Source of the DNA: Nesterenkonia sp. F
GTDB taxonomy: Bacteria > Actinomycetota > Actinomycetes > Actinomycetales > Micrococcaceae
NCBI RefSeq assembly: GCF_000220985.1
Contig: NZ_AFRW01000116.1
Span: 25,663 to 89,662 of the forward strand
Length of the DNA stretch: 64,000 nt
Reading direction: 5' to 3'
Shown here: in pieces, positions 42,901 through 51,630 of the stretch
Layout of the letters: the number at the start of each line of letters is the position of its first letter
Numbering within the stretch: the first letter of the stretch is position 1
Translations under genes and position numbers: made by a program
The notes under the pieces: generated by a model
The model's input: the letters and a program-made list of their open reading frames with translations, nothing else
Database searches by the model: none
Told to the model about the DNA's origin: nothing

Positions 42901-43188
42901 TCAGCCGATCGCCTGGACGACGACCTTGGCGATGACCACGGCGAGGAAGACGATGATGAACCCCATGTCCAGCGAGATGCCGCCGAGGTTCAGCGGCGGC
43001 ACCTTGGACTGGATCCAGCGGATGGGCGGGTCGGTGAGCGCGTAGACGCCCATCGCCAGCGCCAGCGCCGCTCCCCTCGGGCGCCACTGGCGGGCGTACT
43101 GCTGGGTGATGTCGAAGATGATCCGGATCACCAGAGCCAGCTGGTACACGGTCAGCAGCAGGTAGATCGGGGCGGCGATGAGATCCAC
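42901..43188 (-). CDS. yggT: YggT family membrane protein
   Basis: This small 95-residue integral membrane protein has an N-terminal hydrophobic helix ([21 protein letters not shown]), a short loop with [13 protein letters not shown], and a C-terminal helix ([21 protein letters not shown]). The YggT family sits between sepF and divIVA in most actinobacteria. Its function is unclear, though a link to envelope or division is assumed from context. ATG at 43188 is preceded by a GGAGGAACC sequence. SepF ends 72 nt upstream. Confidence 0.9.
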   Translation of the reverse strand: MDLIAAPIYLLLTVYQLALVIRIIFDITQQYARQWRPRGAALALAMGVYALTDPPIRWIQSKVPPLNLGGISLDMGFIIVFLAVVIAKVVVQAIG

Positions 43189-43260
43189 GGCGGGACAGGT
43201 TCCTCCGGAGGGTGCGGTCGGATCGGACGAGACGGCGCGAGGGCGTCGCGCCGCGACGGA

Positions 43261-43954
43261 TCAGCTCTGGTTGAAGAACTGGGCCGAGGAGTCCGGCTCC
43301 ACGGCGCCGCGCTCGTCGGCGACGACTTCGACGTTCTTCGGGGTCAGCAGGAAGACCTTGTTCGTCACGCGCTCGATCCGACCCCCCCAGACCGAAGACC
43401 AGGCCCGCGGAGAAGTCGACGAGACGCTTGGCCTCGGCCTCCCCCATCTCGGTGACGTTCATGATCACCGGGACGTCGTCGCGGAAGGACTCACCGATGA
43501 CCTTAGCATCGTTGTAGGAGCGCGGGTGGACAGTGGTGATACGGCGCATGGAGGAACTCTCGTCGCGGGAGGAGGGGGCACGCTTGATCGGGGTGACCGG
43601 GGCCCGGTATTCCGGGTCGACGGCCAGCGACGAGCTGTTGTGCTCGCCGACGGACGAGGACCCGCGCACCGGGGACTGCCCGGCGGCCCCCAGCTCGACG
43701 ACCTCCGAGCCGTCGCCGGAGGAGCCCGCGCGGACCGAGGAGCCCGCCGCGGCGTCCGCCGTCGGACGAGCGGCGCCCCGGTCGCCGGCGACGCGCGACG
43801 ACTCCGTCGGCGCCGGCCGGGAGGAGCTCGCCGCGGGGGACTCCCGGCTCGCGGCCGGTGTCCCGGCGCCCTGCTGCGCGCCGAAGTCTTCGTCGTACTC
43901 CTCGCCGTCGGCCAGACCGAGGTAGATCATGGTCTTCTTGAATGCTCCGGCCAT
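43261..43954 (-). pseudogene. sepF: Cell division protein SepF, frameshifted in a C7 tract
   Basis: SepF anchors FtsZ to the membrane in actinobacteria, which lack FtsA. The N-terminal amphipathic segment [20 protein letters not shown], an acidic/Ser-rich linker and the SepF domain ([26 protein letters not shown]) are read in one frame. The end, [19 protein letters not shown] to AQFFNQS, lies in another. The break is in a run of seven C (+ strand 43382-43388); six would restore [12 protein letters not shown] and a 230-residue protein. The span is 3n+1 nt. SepF is expected to be essential, so an assembly or homopolymer error is the likeliest cause. ATG at 43954 has AGGAGA 7 nt upstream. Confidence 0.88.
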
Positions 43955-44070
43955 GAGGTCTCTCCTGAGGGAAGAACTGAACCTGCGCTGAGGTTCGGGG
44001 CGTGTCTGGGATCTGTCTCGGGCCATGTCACGGGCACGGTCCCGGACGATGTCTCTCCGCGGACCCGAGA

Positions 44071-44877
44071 CTACCGGCCCGTTCCGCGCTTCCCGAGGAC
44101 ATCGCGTCCGACGCGCAGGTGTGTCGCGCCTGCGGCGACGGCGGCCTCCAGATCGGCGCTCATCCCCGCCGAGATCATCCGCGCCTCCGGGTGGTCCTCG
44201 CGCAGCGCCCGGGAGATCTCGGCCAGTCGGGCGAACGCCTCGGCGGGCTCCTCGTCCAGCGGGGCGACGGCCATCAGCCCGGCGAGCCGCAGCCCCTCGG
44301 AGGCGGCGAGGCGGTCGGCGAGATCGGGCACCGCCTCCGGGGCGGCGCCGCCGCGGGAGTCGGCCGGGATCTCCCGGCGCAGGTCCACCTGGACCAGGCA
44401 GTCCAGGGGCTGACGCCGATCGCCGGCGGCGCGGGCCAGCGCCGTCAGCAGCGAACCGCGGTCGAGCGAGTGCACCGCTGCGGCGTAGCCGGCCGCCGAG
44501 CCCGCCTTGTTCGACTGCAGCTGTCCGACGAAGTGCCAGCGCATCGACGAGCCGTCGGCCGCAGCCTCCTGCGGGTCCCGGCCGGCGCGCCGGGCGAGCT
44601 CCTGCTCCACTGCGGCGGCCTTGGCCGAGGCCTCCTGGTGCTTGTTCTCCCCCACGTCGCGCACGCCCAGGTCGTGCAGCCGCACGACGTCCTCGGCGGG
44701 GAAGGTCTTGGTGACCACGATCAGCGCGGGGACGTCGGCGCGGCCGCAGGAGGCCGCCGCCTCGGCGATCCGCTCCCGGACCGCGAGCAGCCCTGCGGCG
44801 ATCTCCCGGGTCCGCGGATCGGCGTCCTCGTCGCGGGCGCGGCGCAGGTCGGCATCGTCGATCGGCGTGGTGTCCAT
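44071..44877 (-). CDS. YggS family PLP-binding protein
   Basis: This 268-residue protein belongs to the PLP homeostasis family. It shows the PLP lysine in [56 protein letters not shown] and [11 protein letters not shown]. The TIM barrel resembles alanine racemase but has no catalytic tyrosine domain. ATG at 44877 is chosen because TAGGGT lies exactly 7 nt upstream; an in-frame ATG at 44901 overlaps pgeF. The gene is conserved in this position, between pgeF and sepF, in actinobacteria. Confidence 0.92.
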   Translation of the reverse strand: MDTTPIDDADLRRARDEDADPRTREIAAGLLAVRERIAEAAASCGRADVPALIVVTKTFPAEDVVRLHDLGVRDVGENKHQEASAKAAAVEQELARRAGRDPQEAAADGSSMRWHFVGQLQSNKAGSAAGYAAAVHSLDRGSLLTALARAAGDRRQPLDCLVQVDLRREIPADSRGGAAPEAVPDLADRLAASEGLRLAGLMAVAPLDEEPAEAFARLAEISRALREDHPEARMISAGMSADLEAAVAAGATHLRVGRDVLGKRGTGR

Positions 44878-44884
44878 CGACCCC

Positions 44885-44890
44885 ACCCTA
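44885..44890 (-). promoter_or_regulatory. -10 hexamer of the yggS-like gene, overlapping the pgeF stop
   Basis: TAGGGT is followed by 7 nt (GGGGTCG) and ATG. Its first three bases are the TAG stop codon of pgeF. Leaderless spacing suggests an internal promoter within the operon, although GGGG could also act as a weak ribosome binding site. Confidence 0.45.
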
Positions 44891-45694
44891 TCGCGGGGCA
44901 TCGGCGGCGCTCCCGGGGGCCTCGCCCTCCGGACGCCAGACGACGCCGACGAAACGGCCGCGGCCCGGCTCCCGCCGGTGGGAGAACAGCGTGCGGTCCT
45001 CGATCGTGCAGCCGGACAGCTCGGCCACCGAGACGCCGTGATCGACCAGCACCGTCTGCGCCTCGGCCCGCAGGTCCAGGGCGGGCGTGCCGACCCGGGT
45101 GCGCGAGGACAGCGCCGGGCGCCGGGCGGTCAGGTCGGCGTGCATGGACTCCGGGACTTCGTAGCAGCGGCCGCAGGCGCCGGGCCCGATCCACGCACGC
45201 ACCTGCTGGGCGCCGTGGTCGCGCATCCGTTCCACCGTCCGCTCCAGCACGCCGGCGAGCAGACCCGGACGGCCCGCGTGGGCGGCGCCGGTGACCGCGC
45301 GGCCGTCGCCGCGCGCACCGACCAGCAGCACCGGCAGACAGTCGGCGACCATGATCGCCAGCGGATGGGAGCCGTCCGGCGAGACCCACGCGTCGCCCAC
45401 GGGCGCCGCCCCATCCGCAGGGCCCGACGCGTCGGCGTCGCGGACCTCCGCGGAGTGGATCTGCTCGAGGAAGCGCAGCCGCCCGGCGGCGACGCCCATA
45501 CGGCGCTCCAGCATGCGACGCCGGGCGAGCACCTCACGACGCGCCGGGCCGTCGTCGTCCTGCTCCGCGGCGTCCCCGACGTGCAGCGCCAGGTTCCCCG
45601 TCTCCGACGACGTGAAGGCGACGCGGACGCCGGCCCCGGCGGCGTGATGCCACCAGAAGCCGGCGTCCGCGTCGCCTGCTGGACGCCTGGTCAT
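44888..45694 (-). CDS. pgeF: Peptidoglycan editing factor PgeF (YfiH/LACC1 family)
   Basis: This 268-residue protein has the copper/zinc-binding multicopper oxidase-like fold. Key motifs are FLEQIHSAEV, the metal and catalytic segments ADCLPVLL and GAAHAGRPGLLAGV, and IGPGACGRCYEV with cysteines and histidine. Family members prevent misincorporation of serine in peptidoglycan stems or act on purine nucleosides. ATG at 45694 gives MTRRPAGDADAG; the upstream extension overlaps ftsZ. It is 49 nt after ftsZ, and its stop codon overlaps a possible promoter element of the next gene. Confidence 0.92.
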   Translation of the reverse strand: MTRRPAGDADAGFWWHHAAGAGVRVAFTSSETGNLALHVGDAAEQDDDGPARREVLARRRMLERRMGVAAGRLRFLEQIHSAEVRDADASGPADGAAPVGDAWVSPDGSHPLAIMVADCLPVLLVGARGDGRAVTGAAHAGRPGLLAGVLERTVERMRDHGAQQVRAWIGPGACGRCYEVPESMHADLTARRPALSSRTRVGTPALDLRAEAQTVLVDHGVSVAELSGCTIEDRTLFSHRREPGRGRFVGVVWRPEGEAPGSAADAPR

Positions 45695-45743
45695 GCGGCC
45701 CTCGCCCCTCGCGGGTCCTCGGCCGCGGGCCGCGGACGTCCGG

Positions 45744-47057
45744 TCACTTGAGGAAGTCCGGCACATCCAGGTCGTCGTTGCGTCCGCCGGTGTAGTCGGA
45801 CTCGACGATGTCGGGGATGTCCTGCTGCTCCTGCCGGGCCTGCCGCTGCTGCGGCGCCGTGTCCTGCTCGTCGGCCGAACCGGCCGCGGGAGCCGCTCCG
45901 CCGGACTGCTGGATCGGCACCGTGCCCGGCACCTGCTGCGGAGCGGCGGACTGGACCGGGACCGTGCCCGGCACGCCCTGCTGCGGGGCGGACCGCTGGC
46001 CGGTCTGCTGACGCGGCGGCTGCTGGGTCGGCGCCGACGGCGAGCCCTGGCCGGCGCCCGAGCCGGGCTGCTGCTGCCCGGCGTTCTGCGCCATCGGCTG
46101 CGACGTCGCGTCGACCTGGTCGAAGCCGGCGGCGATCACCGTCACCCGAGCCTCGTCGCCCAGCGCGTCGTCGATGACCGCGCCGAAGATGATGTTGGCC
46201 TCCGGGTGAGCGACCTCCTGCACCAGACGGGCGGCCTCGTTGATCTCGAAGAGGCCGAGGTCCGAGCCGCCCTGGATGGACAGCAGCACGCCGTGGGCGC
46301 CGTCGATGGAGGCCTCGAGCAGCGGCGAGGCGATGGCCAGCTCGGCGGCCTTGACCGCCCGGTCCTCGCCGTTCGCCGATCCGATGCCCATCAGCGCCGA
46401 GCCCGCCCCCTGCATCACCGACTTCACGTCGGCGAAGTCCAGGTTGATCAGGCCCGGCGTGGTGATCAGGTCGGTGATGCCCTGGACACCGGAGAGCAGC
46501 ACCTGGTCGGCGGAGCGGAACGCGTCGAGCACGGAGACGTTCTTGTCCGAGATGGACAGCAGCCGGTCGTTGGGGATGACGATGAGAGTGTCGACCTCGT
46601 CGCGCAGCGCCTCGATGCCGTCCTCGGCGGAGGTCGCGCGGCGGCGGCCCTCGAAGGTGAAGGGACGGGTCACCACACCGATGGTCAGGGCGCCGAGCGA
46701 CCGGGCGATCCGCGCCACCACGGGCGCGCCGCCGGTTCCGGTGCCACCGCCCTCGCCGGCCGTGACGAAGACCATGTCCGCGCCGCGGATGACCTCCTCG
46801 ATCTCCTCGGCGTGGTCCTCGGCGGCCTCCCGGCCGACCTCGGGGTTGGCGCCGGCGCCGAGCCCGCGGGTCAGTTCGCGGCCGACGTCGAGCTTGACGT
46901 CGGCGTCGCTCATCAGCAGGGCCTGAGCATCGGTGTTGATGGCGATGAACTCCACGCCACGCAGACCGACCTCGATCATGCGGTTGACGGCGTTCACGCC
47001 GCCGCCACCGATGCCGACGACCTTGATCACGGCCAGGTAGTTGTTCGGTGTTGCCAC
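45744..47057 (-). CDS. ftsZ: Cell division GTPase FtsZ
   Basis: FtsZ polymerises into the division ring. The 437-residue protein starts [24 protein letters not shown] at GTG 47057. It carries the tubulin signature [10 protein letters not shown], the T7 loop [11 protein letters not shown] with catalytic Asp, and the C-terminal partner-binding tail [10 protein letters not shown]. The linker of about 100 residues between them is rich in Gln, Pro and Ala, with repeats such as VPGTVP. The start matches the usual actinobacterial N-terminus; an AAGGGA site is just upstream. It is preceded by a 600-nt regulatory gap. Confidence 0.97.
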   Translation of the reverse strand: MATPNNYLAVIKVVGIGGGGVNAVNRMIEVGLRGVEFIAINTDAQALLMSDADVKLDVGRELTRGLGAGANPEVGREAAEDHAEEIEEVIRGADMVFVTAGEGGGTGTGGAPVVARIARSLGALTIGVVTRPFTFEGRRRATSAEDGIEALRDEVDTLIVIPNDRLLSISDKNVSVLDAFRSADQVLLSGVQGITDLITTPGLINLDFADVKSVMQGAGSALMGIGSANGEDRAVKAAELAIASPLLEASIDGAHGVLLSIQGGSDLGLFEINEAARLVQEVAHPEANIIFGAVIDDALGDEARVTVIAAGFDQVDATSQPMAQNAGQQQPGSGAGQGSPSAPTQQPPRQQTGQRSAPQQGVPGTVPVQSAAPQQVPGTVPIQQSGGAAPAAGSADEQDTAPQQRQARQEQQDIPDIVESDYTGGRNDDLDVPDFLK

Positions 47058-47656
47058 GTTGTGTGTCCCTTGCTCGTCTCTCACGTCGAAGAGTACGGAG
47101 GCTCCCGCCGCTCGGCGACCGCGGCGCGACTCCTCACTGTCAATCGGCGGAGCCTCCGTCCCCTCGTCGGGGACGGAGACTCCAGCTGACCCGTCGTCGG
47201 CATCCGGCCGGGCCGGTATGGTTCGCGGTCACACCGGACCGGCCCGGGATGCTCTCCGACGTCGCAGCGGCTCGCCCTCCACGACGGGAGCCTCCGTACT
47301 GCATGACATTCTTGTGGTGGTCACAGACCCTCGGCAACGTTGACGTTGCACTTGAACCTTAGGTCTGCCCCGAAGGGTCGACCTGGGTCGAAGGTTCCTC
47401 GTCTCCGCCCACGATACCGGCGCGGAGGAGCCGCATCCCCCACCCCCGCGGGGCGAGTCCCCGGCCGATCGCGCTCCCGGCGGGCTCCGCACCGGTTCCG
47501 TGCAGATCCCCGGGCAGCTCCCCGGGCAGCTCCCCGGCGAGATCCCGGCGGACACCCGACGGAATCCGAGCACAGTCTCCGCGAGGGATCCGGAGCCGCG
47601 GAGCGGGCTCGGGACCGTCCGCGGCAGGGCTCACCGTGTCACGGGTGTCGCGGGTG
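47058..47656. other. ftsQ-ftsZ intergenic region
   Basis: About 600 nt separate ftsQ from ftsZ, where otherwise the cluster is tightly packed. The stretch 47290-47370 is less GC-rich and probably holds ftsZ promoters. It contains a perfect dyad at 47334-47349. A hairpin (TCCGTCCCC with GGGGACGGA, 47155-47177) lies closer to ftsZ, within its leader. A 12-nt tandem repeat (CCCCGGGCAGCT-like) is at 47505-47540. Small open frames here show no conserved features. Confidence 0.5.
47334..47349. promoter_or_regulatory. 16-bp perfect dyad upstream of ftsZ
   Basis: GCAACGT and ACGTTGC flank a central TG, about 280 nt before the ftsZ start, in a less GC-rich block where promoters are expected. The symmetry suggests a dimeric regulator. 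The protein is not known from the sequence. Confidence 0.4.
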
Positions 47657-48847
47657 TCACCGGGTCACCGGGGCCTCGGGGTCGGAGATGTCGATCGTGT
47701 CGACCTCCGTGAACTCCTCGGCGTCGGACTCCAGCAGCCCGGCCAGCACCGTGGCCTTCTGCCCTCCGCGGTCCTCGCCGCCCCAGACGACCGTGCGACC
47801 GTCGTCGAGACGCAGCCGCACCGAGTCGACCGACTCGGCGGTGGCGGACTGCATGCTCTCGCGCGCCGCACCGGGCAGCTCGCCCAGGACCCCGACGATC
47901 GCCTCGAAGACCGCCCGATGATCGAGCGCGGCGTCGCTGGAGATCTCCGGAGTCGCGTACTCGTCCTCCGCCGGCGCCTCGCTCTCCGGCCAGCTGCGGA
48001 TGACCTCGCCGTCGGCGGTGTAGTACTCCACCTGCCCCTCACGATGGACCCGGGCCACCGGCGGGTGCTCGGTGACCTCGACCCGGAGGGTGTCGGGCAG
48101 CTCGCCCTGGACGACGATGTCGGCGACGACCGCCTCCTCGTCCAGCAGATCCTCCACCCGGCCGTCTCCGACCTGGGGCATCGGCCGCCCCAGGACCGGC
48201 TGCAGCAGCTCCTCGGCCCGGGCGTCGGTGAGCAGGTCGTTGCCCTCGACCTGCACGTGTCTCACGGTCAGCAGGGGGGAGAAGACCAGCACCAGCACGA
48301 CGACGACCAGCGCCGCCAGCCCGGCGAGGACCAGCAGCACCCCGCGACGCCGACGGCGGCGATGGACGACCACCTCCGGCTCCGGGAAGGCCAGCAGGTC
48401 GGCGGCCTCGTCGGAGCCGCCGTCGGGCTCCTCGTCGGGCTCCTCGTCAGGCTCCTCGCCGGCCTCCGCCCCGGGGAGCTCGGCGAGCGGCTCGGCGGGC
48501 GGCTCTGCGGCGTCGCCCGTCTCCGGGTCCTTCTCCGCGGGGCGGGAGGATCCCTCCCCCGTCCACGCTCCGGCGGTCCTCGGACGACCGGCCACGATCG
48601 GGACGTCGCGGGTCAGCGGGACCACGGTGTCAGCGGCGTCGTGCCCCGCGTCCCCGGCGTGCCCGGCGTCTGCGGCGTCCCCGCCCGTCATGTCGTCGAC
48701 GGTCCGGTCGCCGGACGCCTCGACGTCCCGGTCCGGCCGGGGAACGGGCGCATCCGCCGCCGGGCGGCGCGGGGCGTCCTCCTCGGCGCTCCGGCCCCCG
48801 CGCGTCGGGCCGGTGCTGCGCGGCCTGCGCGGCGGTCGGGGGCTCAT
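47657..48847 (-). CDS. ftsQ: Cell division protein FtsQ
   Basis: FtsQ is a bitopic divisome scaffold. The 396-residue protein has a long acidic, Pro/Ala-rich cytosolic N-terminus (about 1-165) with EEPDEEPDEEPD repeats. A basic HRRRRRR stretch follows, then one transmembrane helix ([21 protein letters not shown]), a POTRA domain (LTVRHVQVEGNDLLTDA to EVTEHPPVA), and the FtsQ beta domain. ATG at 48847 overlaps the murC stop by 4 nt. The cytosolic part is much longer than in E. coli, as is common in actinobacteria. Confidence 0.94.
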   Translation of the reverse strand: MSPRPPRRPRSTGPTRGGRSAEEDAPRRPAADAPVPRPDRDVEASGDRTVDDMTGGDAADAGHAGDAGHDAADTVVPLTRDVPIVAGRPRTAGAWTGEGSSRPAEKDPETGDAAEPPAEPLAELPGAEAGEEPDEEPDEEPDGGSDEAADLLAFPEPEVVVHRRRRRRGVLLVLAGLAALVVVVLVLVFSPLLTVRHVQVEGNDLLTDARAEELLQPVLGRPMPQVGDGRVEDLLDEEAVVADIVVQGELPDTLRVEVTEHPPVARVHREGQVEYYTADGEVIRSWPESEAPAEDEYATPEISSDAALDHRAVFEAIVGVLGELPGAARESMQSATAESVDSVRLRLDDGRTVVWGGEDRGGQKATVLAGLLESDAEEFTEVDTIDISDPEAPVTR

Positions 48848-50349
48848 CGTCCGCGACGCTCCAGCGCTTCGACCAGGTCCGCGCCCAGGGCGGTCACGTC
48901 GCCGGCGCCCAGGGTCAGCACCAGGTCCCCGGACGCGGCCGCCGCGACCGTCGCCGCGACGGCGCCCTCCCGGGAGCGGACCCCGCCCGACGGCGGCGTC
49001 GGCCGGGCGAAGAGCGGCTCGGCGATCAGTTCCGAGGTCACGCCCGCGATCGGCTCCTCGCGAGCCGGATAGACGTCCAGCAGCGCGACGGTGTCGGCCG
49101 CGGCGAGCGCCTCGGCGAACTCGGCGGCGAAGAGCTGGGTGCGGCTGTACAGATGCGGCTGGAAGACCACGTGGACCGCATGCTCCTGGCCCGCCGCGGC
49201 GCGAGCGGCGGCGAGCACCGCGGCCACCTCCGTCGGATGGTGGGCGTAGTCGTCGTAGACGGACACGCCGTCGACCTCGCCGCGGAAGTCGAAGCGCCGC
49301 GAGGCGCCCTGGAACTGGCCGAGCGCCTCGACGGCCTCGGCCAGCGGCACCCCGGCCCGCAGTCCGACGGCCGCGGCGGCCGCGGCGTTGAGGGCGTTGT
49401 GCCGACCGGGCACCGTCAGCCGCAGCAGCGCCTCCTCGTCGGGTCCGGGCTCCTCCCCGGTGCGCTCGGGGTCCTCGGCGGGCGGCCCGCCGAGCAGCAT
49501 CTGCTGGCCGAGCGTCCCGGCGGGGGCGTCGCGGTGCTCCCGCAGCCGCAGCCGGGCGTCGGCGGAGAACCCGTAGGTCAGCACCTCGACGTCGCGGGCC
49601 GCGAGCTCCTCGGCGACGTCGTCGAGCAGCGCCACTGCCCCCGGATCGTCCAGGCAGAGCACCAGCAGGCCGCCGTCGACGATGCGCCGGGTGAACTCCA
49701 CGAAGATCCGATGGACGGCCTCTGCAGTGCCGTGGTGGTCCAGATGATCCGCCTCGACGTTGGTGATCACCGCCACCTCGGGGCGGTAGTTCAGCAGCGA
49801 CCCGTCGGACTCGTCGGCCTCGGCGACGAACCAGTCCCCGTCCCCGGCGGCGGCGTTGACCCCGAGGCCGGCGACCGTCGCCCCGACGGCGAAGCTCGGC
49901 GACCGGCCGGCACGCTCGAGCAGGACGGTGGCCATCGAGGAGGTGGTGGTCTTGCCGTGCGTGCCGGCCACTGCGATGCCGCGCCGACCGGCCATCACGG
50001 CGGCCAGCCCCTGCGAGCGGTGCAGGATCGGCAGCCCGCGGCGACGCGCCTCGTCATGCTCGGGATTGCCCTCGGCGGCGACCGAGGAGGCGATGACGGT
50101 GCTGATGGGCGCACCGGCCTCCTCCTCCACCGAGTCGAGGTTCTCGGCGCGGTAGCCCACCCGGACGGGCACGCCGGCCGCGCGGAACTCGTCGAGGACC
50201 GGCAGCTCCTTGCCGTCGGTGCCCGAGATCGGCACGTCGTCGGCCTGCAGCAGCCGCGCGACGGCGGAGACGCCGACTCCGGCGAGCCCCAGCAGATGCA
50301 CCCGGCCCAGGTCCTCCGGGCGCGGCGGAGCGGCGGCGGCTTCAGTCAT
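48844..50349 (-). CDS. murC: UDP-N-acetylmuramate-L-alanine ligase
   Basis: MurC adds the first stem amino acid, L-Ala, to UDP-MurNAc. The 501 residues show the N-terminal VHLLGLAGVGVSAVARLL, the ATP loop GTHGKTTTSSM, the central DESDGSLLNYRPEVAVITNVEADHLDHHGT, RFDFRGEVDGVSVYDDYAHHPTEV, and the C-terminal VVFQPHLYSRT. ATG at 50349 begins MTEAAAAPPRPED. It is 42 nt after murG and overlaps ftsQ by 4 nt. Confidence 0.96.
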   Translation of the reverse strand: MTEAAAAPPRPEDLGRVHLLGLAGVGVSAVARLLQADDVPISGTDGKELPVLDEFRAAGVPVRVGYRAENLDSVEEEAGAPISTVIASSVAAEGNPEHDEARRRGLPILHRSQGLAAVMAGRRGIAVAGTHGKTTTSSMATVLLERAGRSPSFAVGATVAGLGVNAAAGDGDWFVAEADESDGSLLNYRPEVAVITNVEADHLDHHGTAEAVHRIFVEFTRRIVDGGLLVLCLDDPGAVALLDDVAEELAARDVEVLTYGFSADARLRLREHRDAPAGTLGQQMLLGGPPAEDPERTGEEPGPDEEALLRLTVPGRHNALNAAAAAAVGLRAGVPLAEAVEALGQFQGASRRFDFRGEVDGVSVYDDYAHHPTEVAAVLAAARAAAGQEHAVHVVFQPHLYSRTQLFAAEFAEALAAADTVALLDVYPAREEPIAGVTSELIAEPLFARPTPPSGGVRSREGAVAATVAAAASGDLVLTLGAGDVTALGADLVEALERRGR

Positions 50350-50391
50350 GGCAACGTCCTCTCTCGCGGGGCTCCGTGCACGGAGCCGCTC

Positions 50392-51630
50392 TCACCGGGC
50401 CTCGTCGGCCGGCAGTCGGTCCTCGGGCACGCCGGCGGCGGTCAGCGCCGCGGACGCCACCCGCTCGTCGGCGTCGGCGATGCCGCGCTCGGCGGCATGG
50501 TCCCGCATGGTCAGCAGCATCCGCGGGTCCTCGAGCAGCGGGACCACGTTGCGTCGGATCCAGGCGCGGGTGAAGTGCTCGTCCTTGACCAGCAGCGCGC
50601 CGCCGGCGTCGACGAGCTCGCGGGCGTTGAGCTCCTGCTCTCCGTTGCCCACCGGCAGCGGCACGAAGACCGCCGGCAGCGTCACCGCGGCGACCTCGCA
50701 GACCGTGGCGGCCCCGGAGCGGGCGATGATCAGGTCGGCGGCCGCATAGGCCAGTTCCATGCCGTCCAGGTACTCGCGCTGGTGGTACCCGGGGCGGCTC
50801 AGCGGCGCGTCGGCGTCGGACGGGCCGTCGGACGGGTCTGCGCCGGTCTCCGACCCGGTCGCGGAGCCGGCGTCGGCGACGGTGACGGCTTTGTCCCGTC
50901 CGGTGAGGTGCAGCACCTGTGCTCCGCCGGACAGCAGGTCGTCCACCGCCGAGGCGACGGCGCTGTTCAGCGAGAGCGCCCCGGAGGAGCCTCCGGTGAC
51001 GACCAGCGTGGTCCGCTCGGGGTCCAGTCCGAGCTGCTCCCGGGCGGAGGCCCGCGCGGCGTCGCGGTCGAGCTGCGAGATCTGCCGAGACATCGGCATG
51101 CCCACCCATTCGGCCCGCTTCAGCGGCGTGCCCTCGAAGGCGGTGCCGACATGGGCGGCGAAGCGGGCGCCGAGGCGGTTCGCCAGGCCGGGCCGGGCGT
51201 TGGCCTCGTGGACGACGATCGGCACGCCCAGCCGGCGAGCGGCCAGATAGACCGGCGTGCAGACATAGCCGCCGACGCCGACGACCACGTCGGCCTCGCG
51301 CCGGCGCAGGATCTCGGCGGCCCCGGCCACCGCGCGCCGCAGTCGCGCGGGCACGCTGAGCAGGTCCCGCGAGGGTCGGCGCGGCATGGGCACCTTCTCC
51401 ACCGTGTCCAGCGCGTAGCCGGCCTCCGGCACCAGGCGGGTCTCCAGGCCGACCTCGGTGCCGATCATGCTCACCCGCGCCTGCGGCATCAGACGCTCGA
51501 CGGCGCGGGCGATCGCGATCATCGGGCTGACGTGCCCGGCGGTGCCGCCCCCGGCGAGCACCACCGAGACGTCCGGAGCCGCGTCCGGAGCACCGTGCGT
51601 CGCCGGCGATGCCGATCCCTGGCTGCTCAT
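50392..51630 (-). CDS. murG: Lipid II synthase MurG
   Basis: MurG transfers GlcNAc to lipid I to make lipid II at the inner face of the membrane. The 412-residue GT-B enzyme has LAGGGTAGHVSPMIA, VVGVGGYVCTPVYLAA and VHEANARPGLANR in the acceptor half. In the donor half it has VVTGGSSGALSLN, YAAADLIIARSGAATVCEVAA and VPLPVGNGEQELNA. A Gly/Ser/Asp-rich insertion of about 25 residues (near 280) sits between two conserved blocks. ATG at 51630 overlaps the ftsW stop by 4 nt. Confidence 0.96.
   Translation of the reverse strand: MSSQGSASPATHGAPDAAPDVSVVLAGGGTAGHVSPMIAIARAVERLMPQARVSMIGTEVGLETRLVPEAGYALDTVEKVPMPRRPSRDLLSVPARLRRAVAGAAEILRRREADVVVGVGGYVCTPVYLAARRLGVPIVVHEANARPGLANRLGARFAAHVGTAFEGTPLKRAEWVGMPMSRQISQLDRDAARASAREQLGLDPERTTLVVTGGSSGALSLNSAVASAVDDLLSGGAQVLHLTGRDKAVTVADAGSATGSETGADPSDGPSDADAPLSRPGYHQREYLDGMELAYAAADLIIARSGAATVCEVAAVTLPAVFVPLPVGNGEQELNARELVDAGGALLVKDEHFTRAWIRRNVVPLLEDPRMLLTMRDHAAERGIADADERVASAALTAAGVPEDRLPADEAR

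Noticed and set aside
42821..43381. Continuation of the sepF first frame down to 42821
   Set aside because: The residues after the C7 tract are Arg-rich and unconserved and run over yggT; the true SepF C-terminus is in another frame.
47359..47634. 91-codon frame on the minus strand between ftsQ and ftsZ
   Set aside because: Its middle comes from a 12-nt tandem repeat and it has no recognisable feature; the region is better explained as the ftsZ promoter region.
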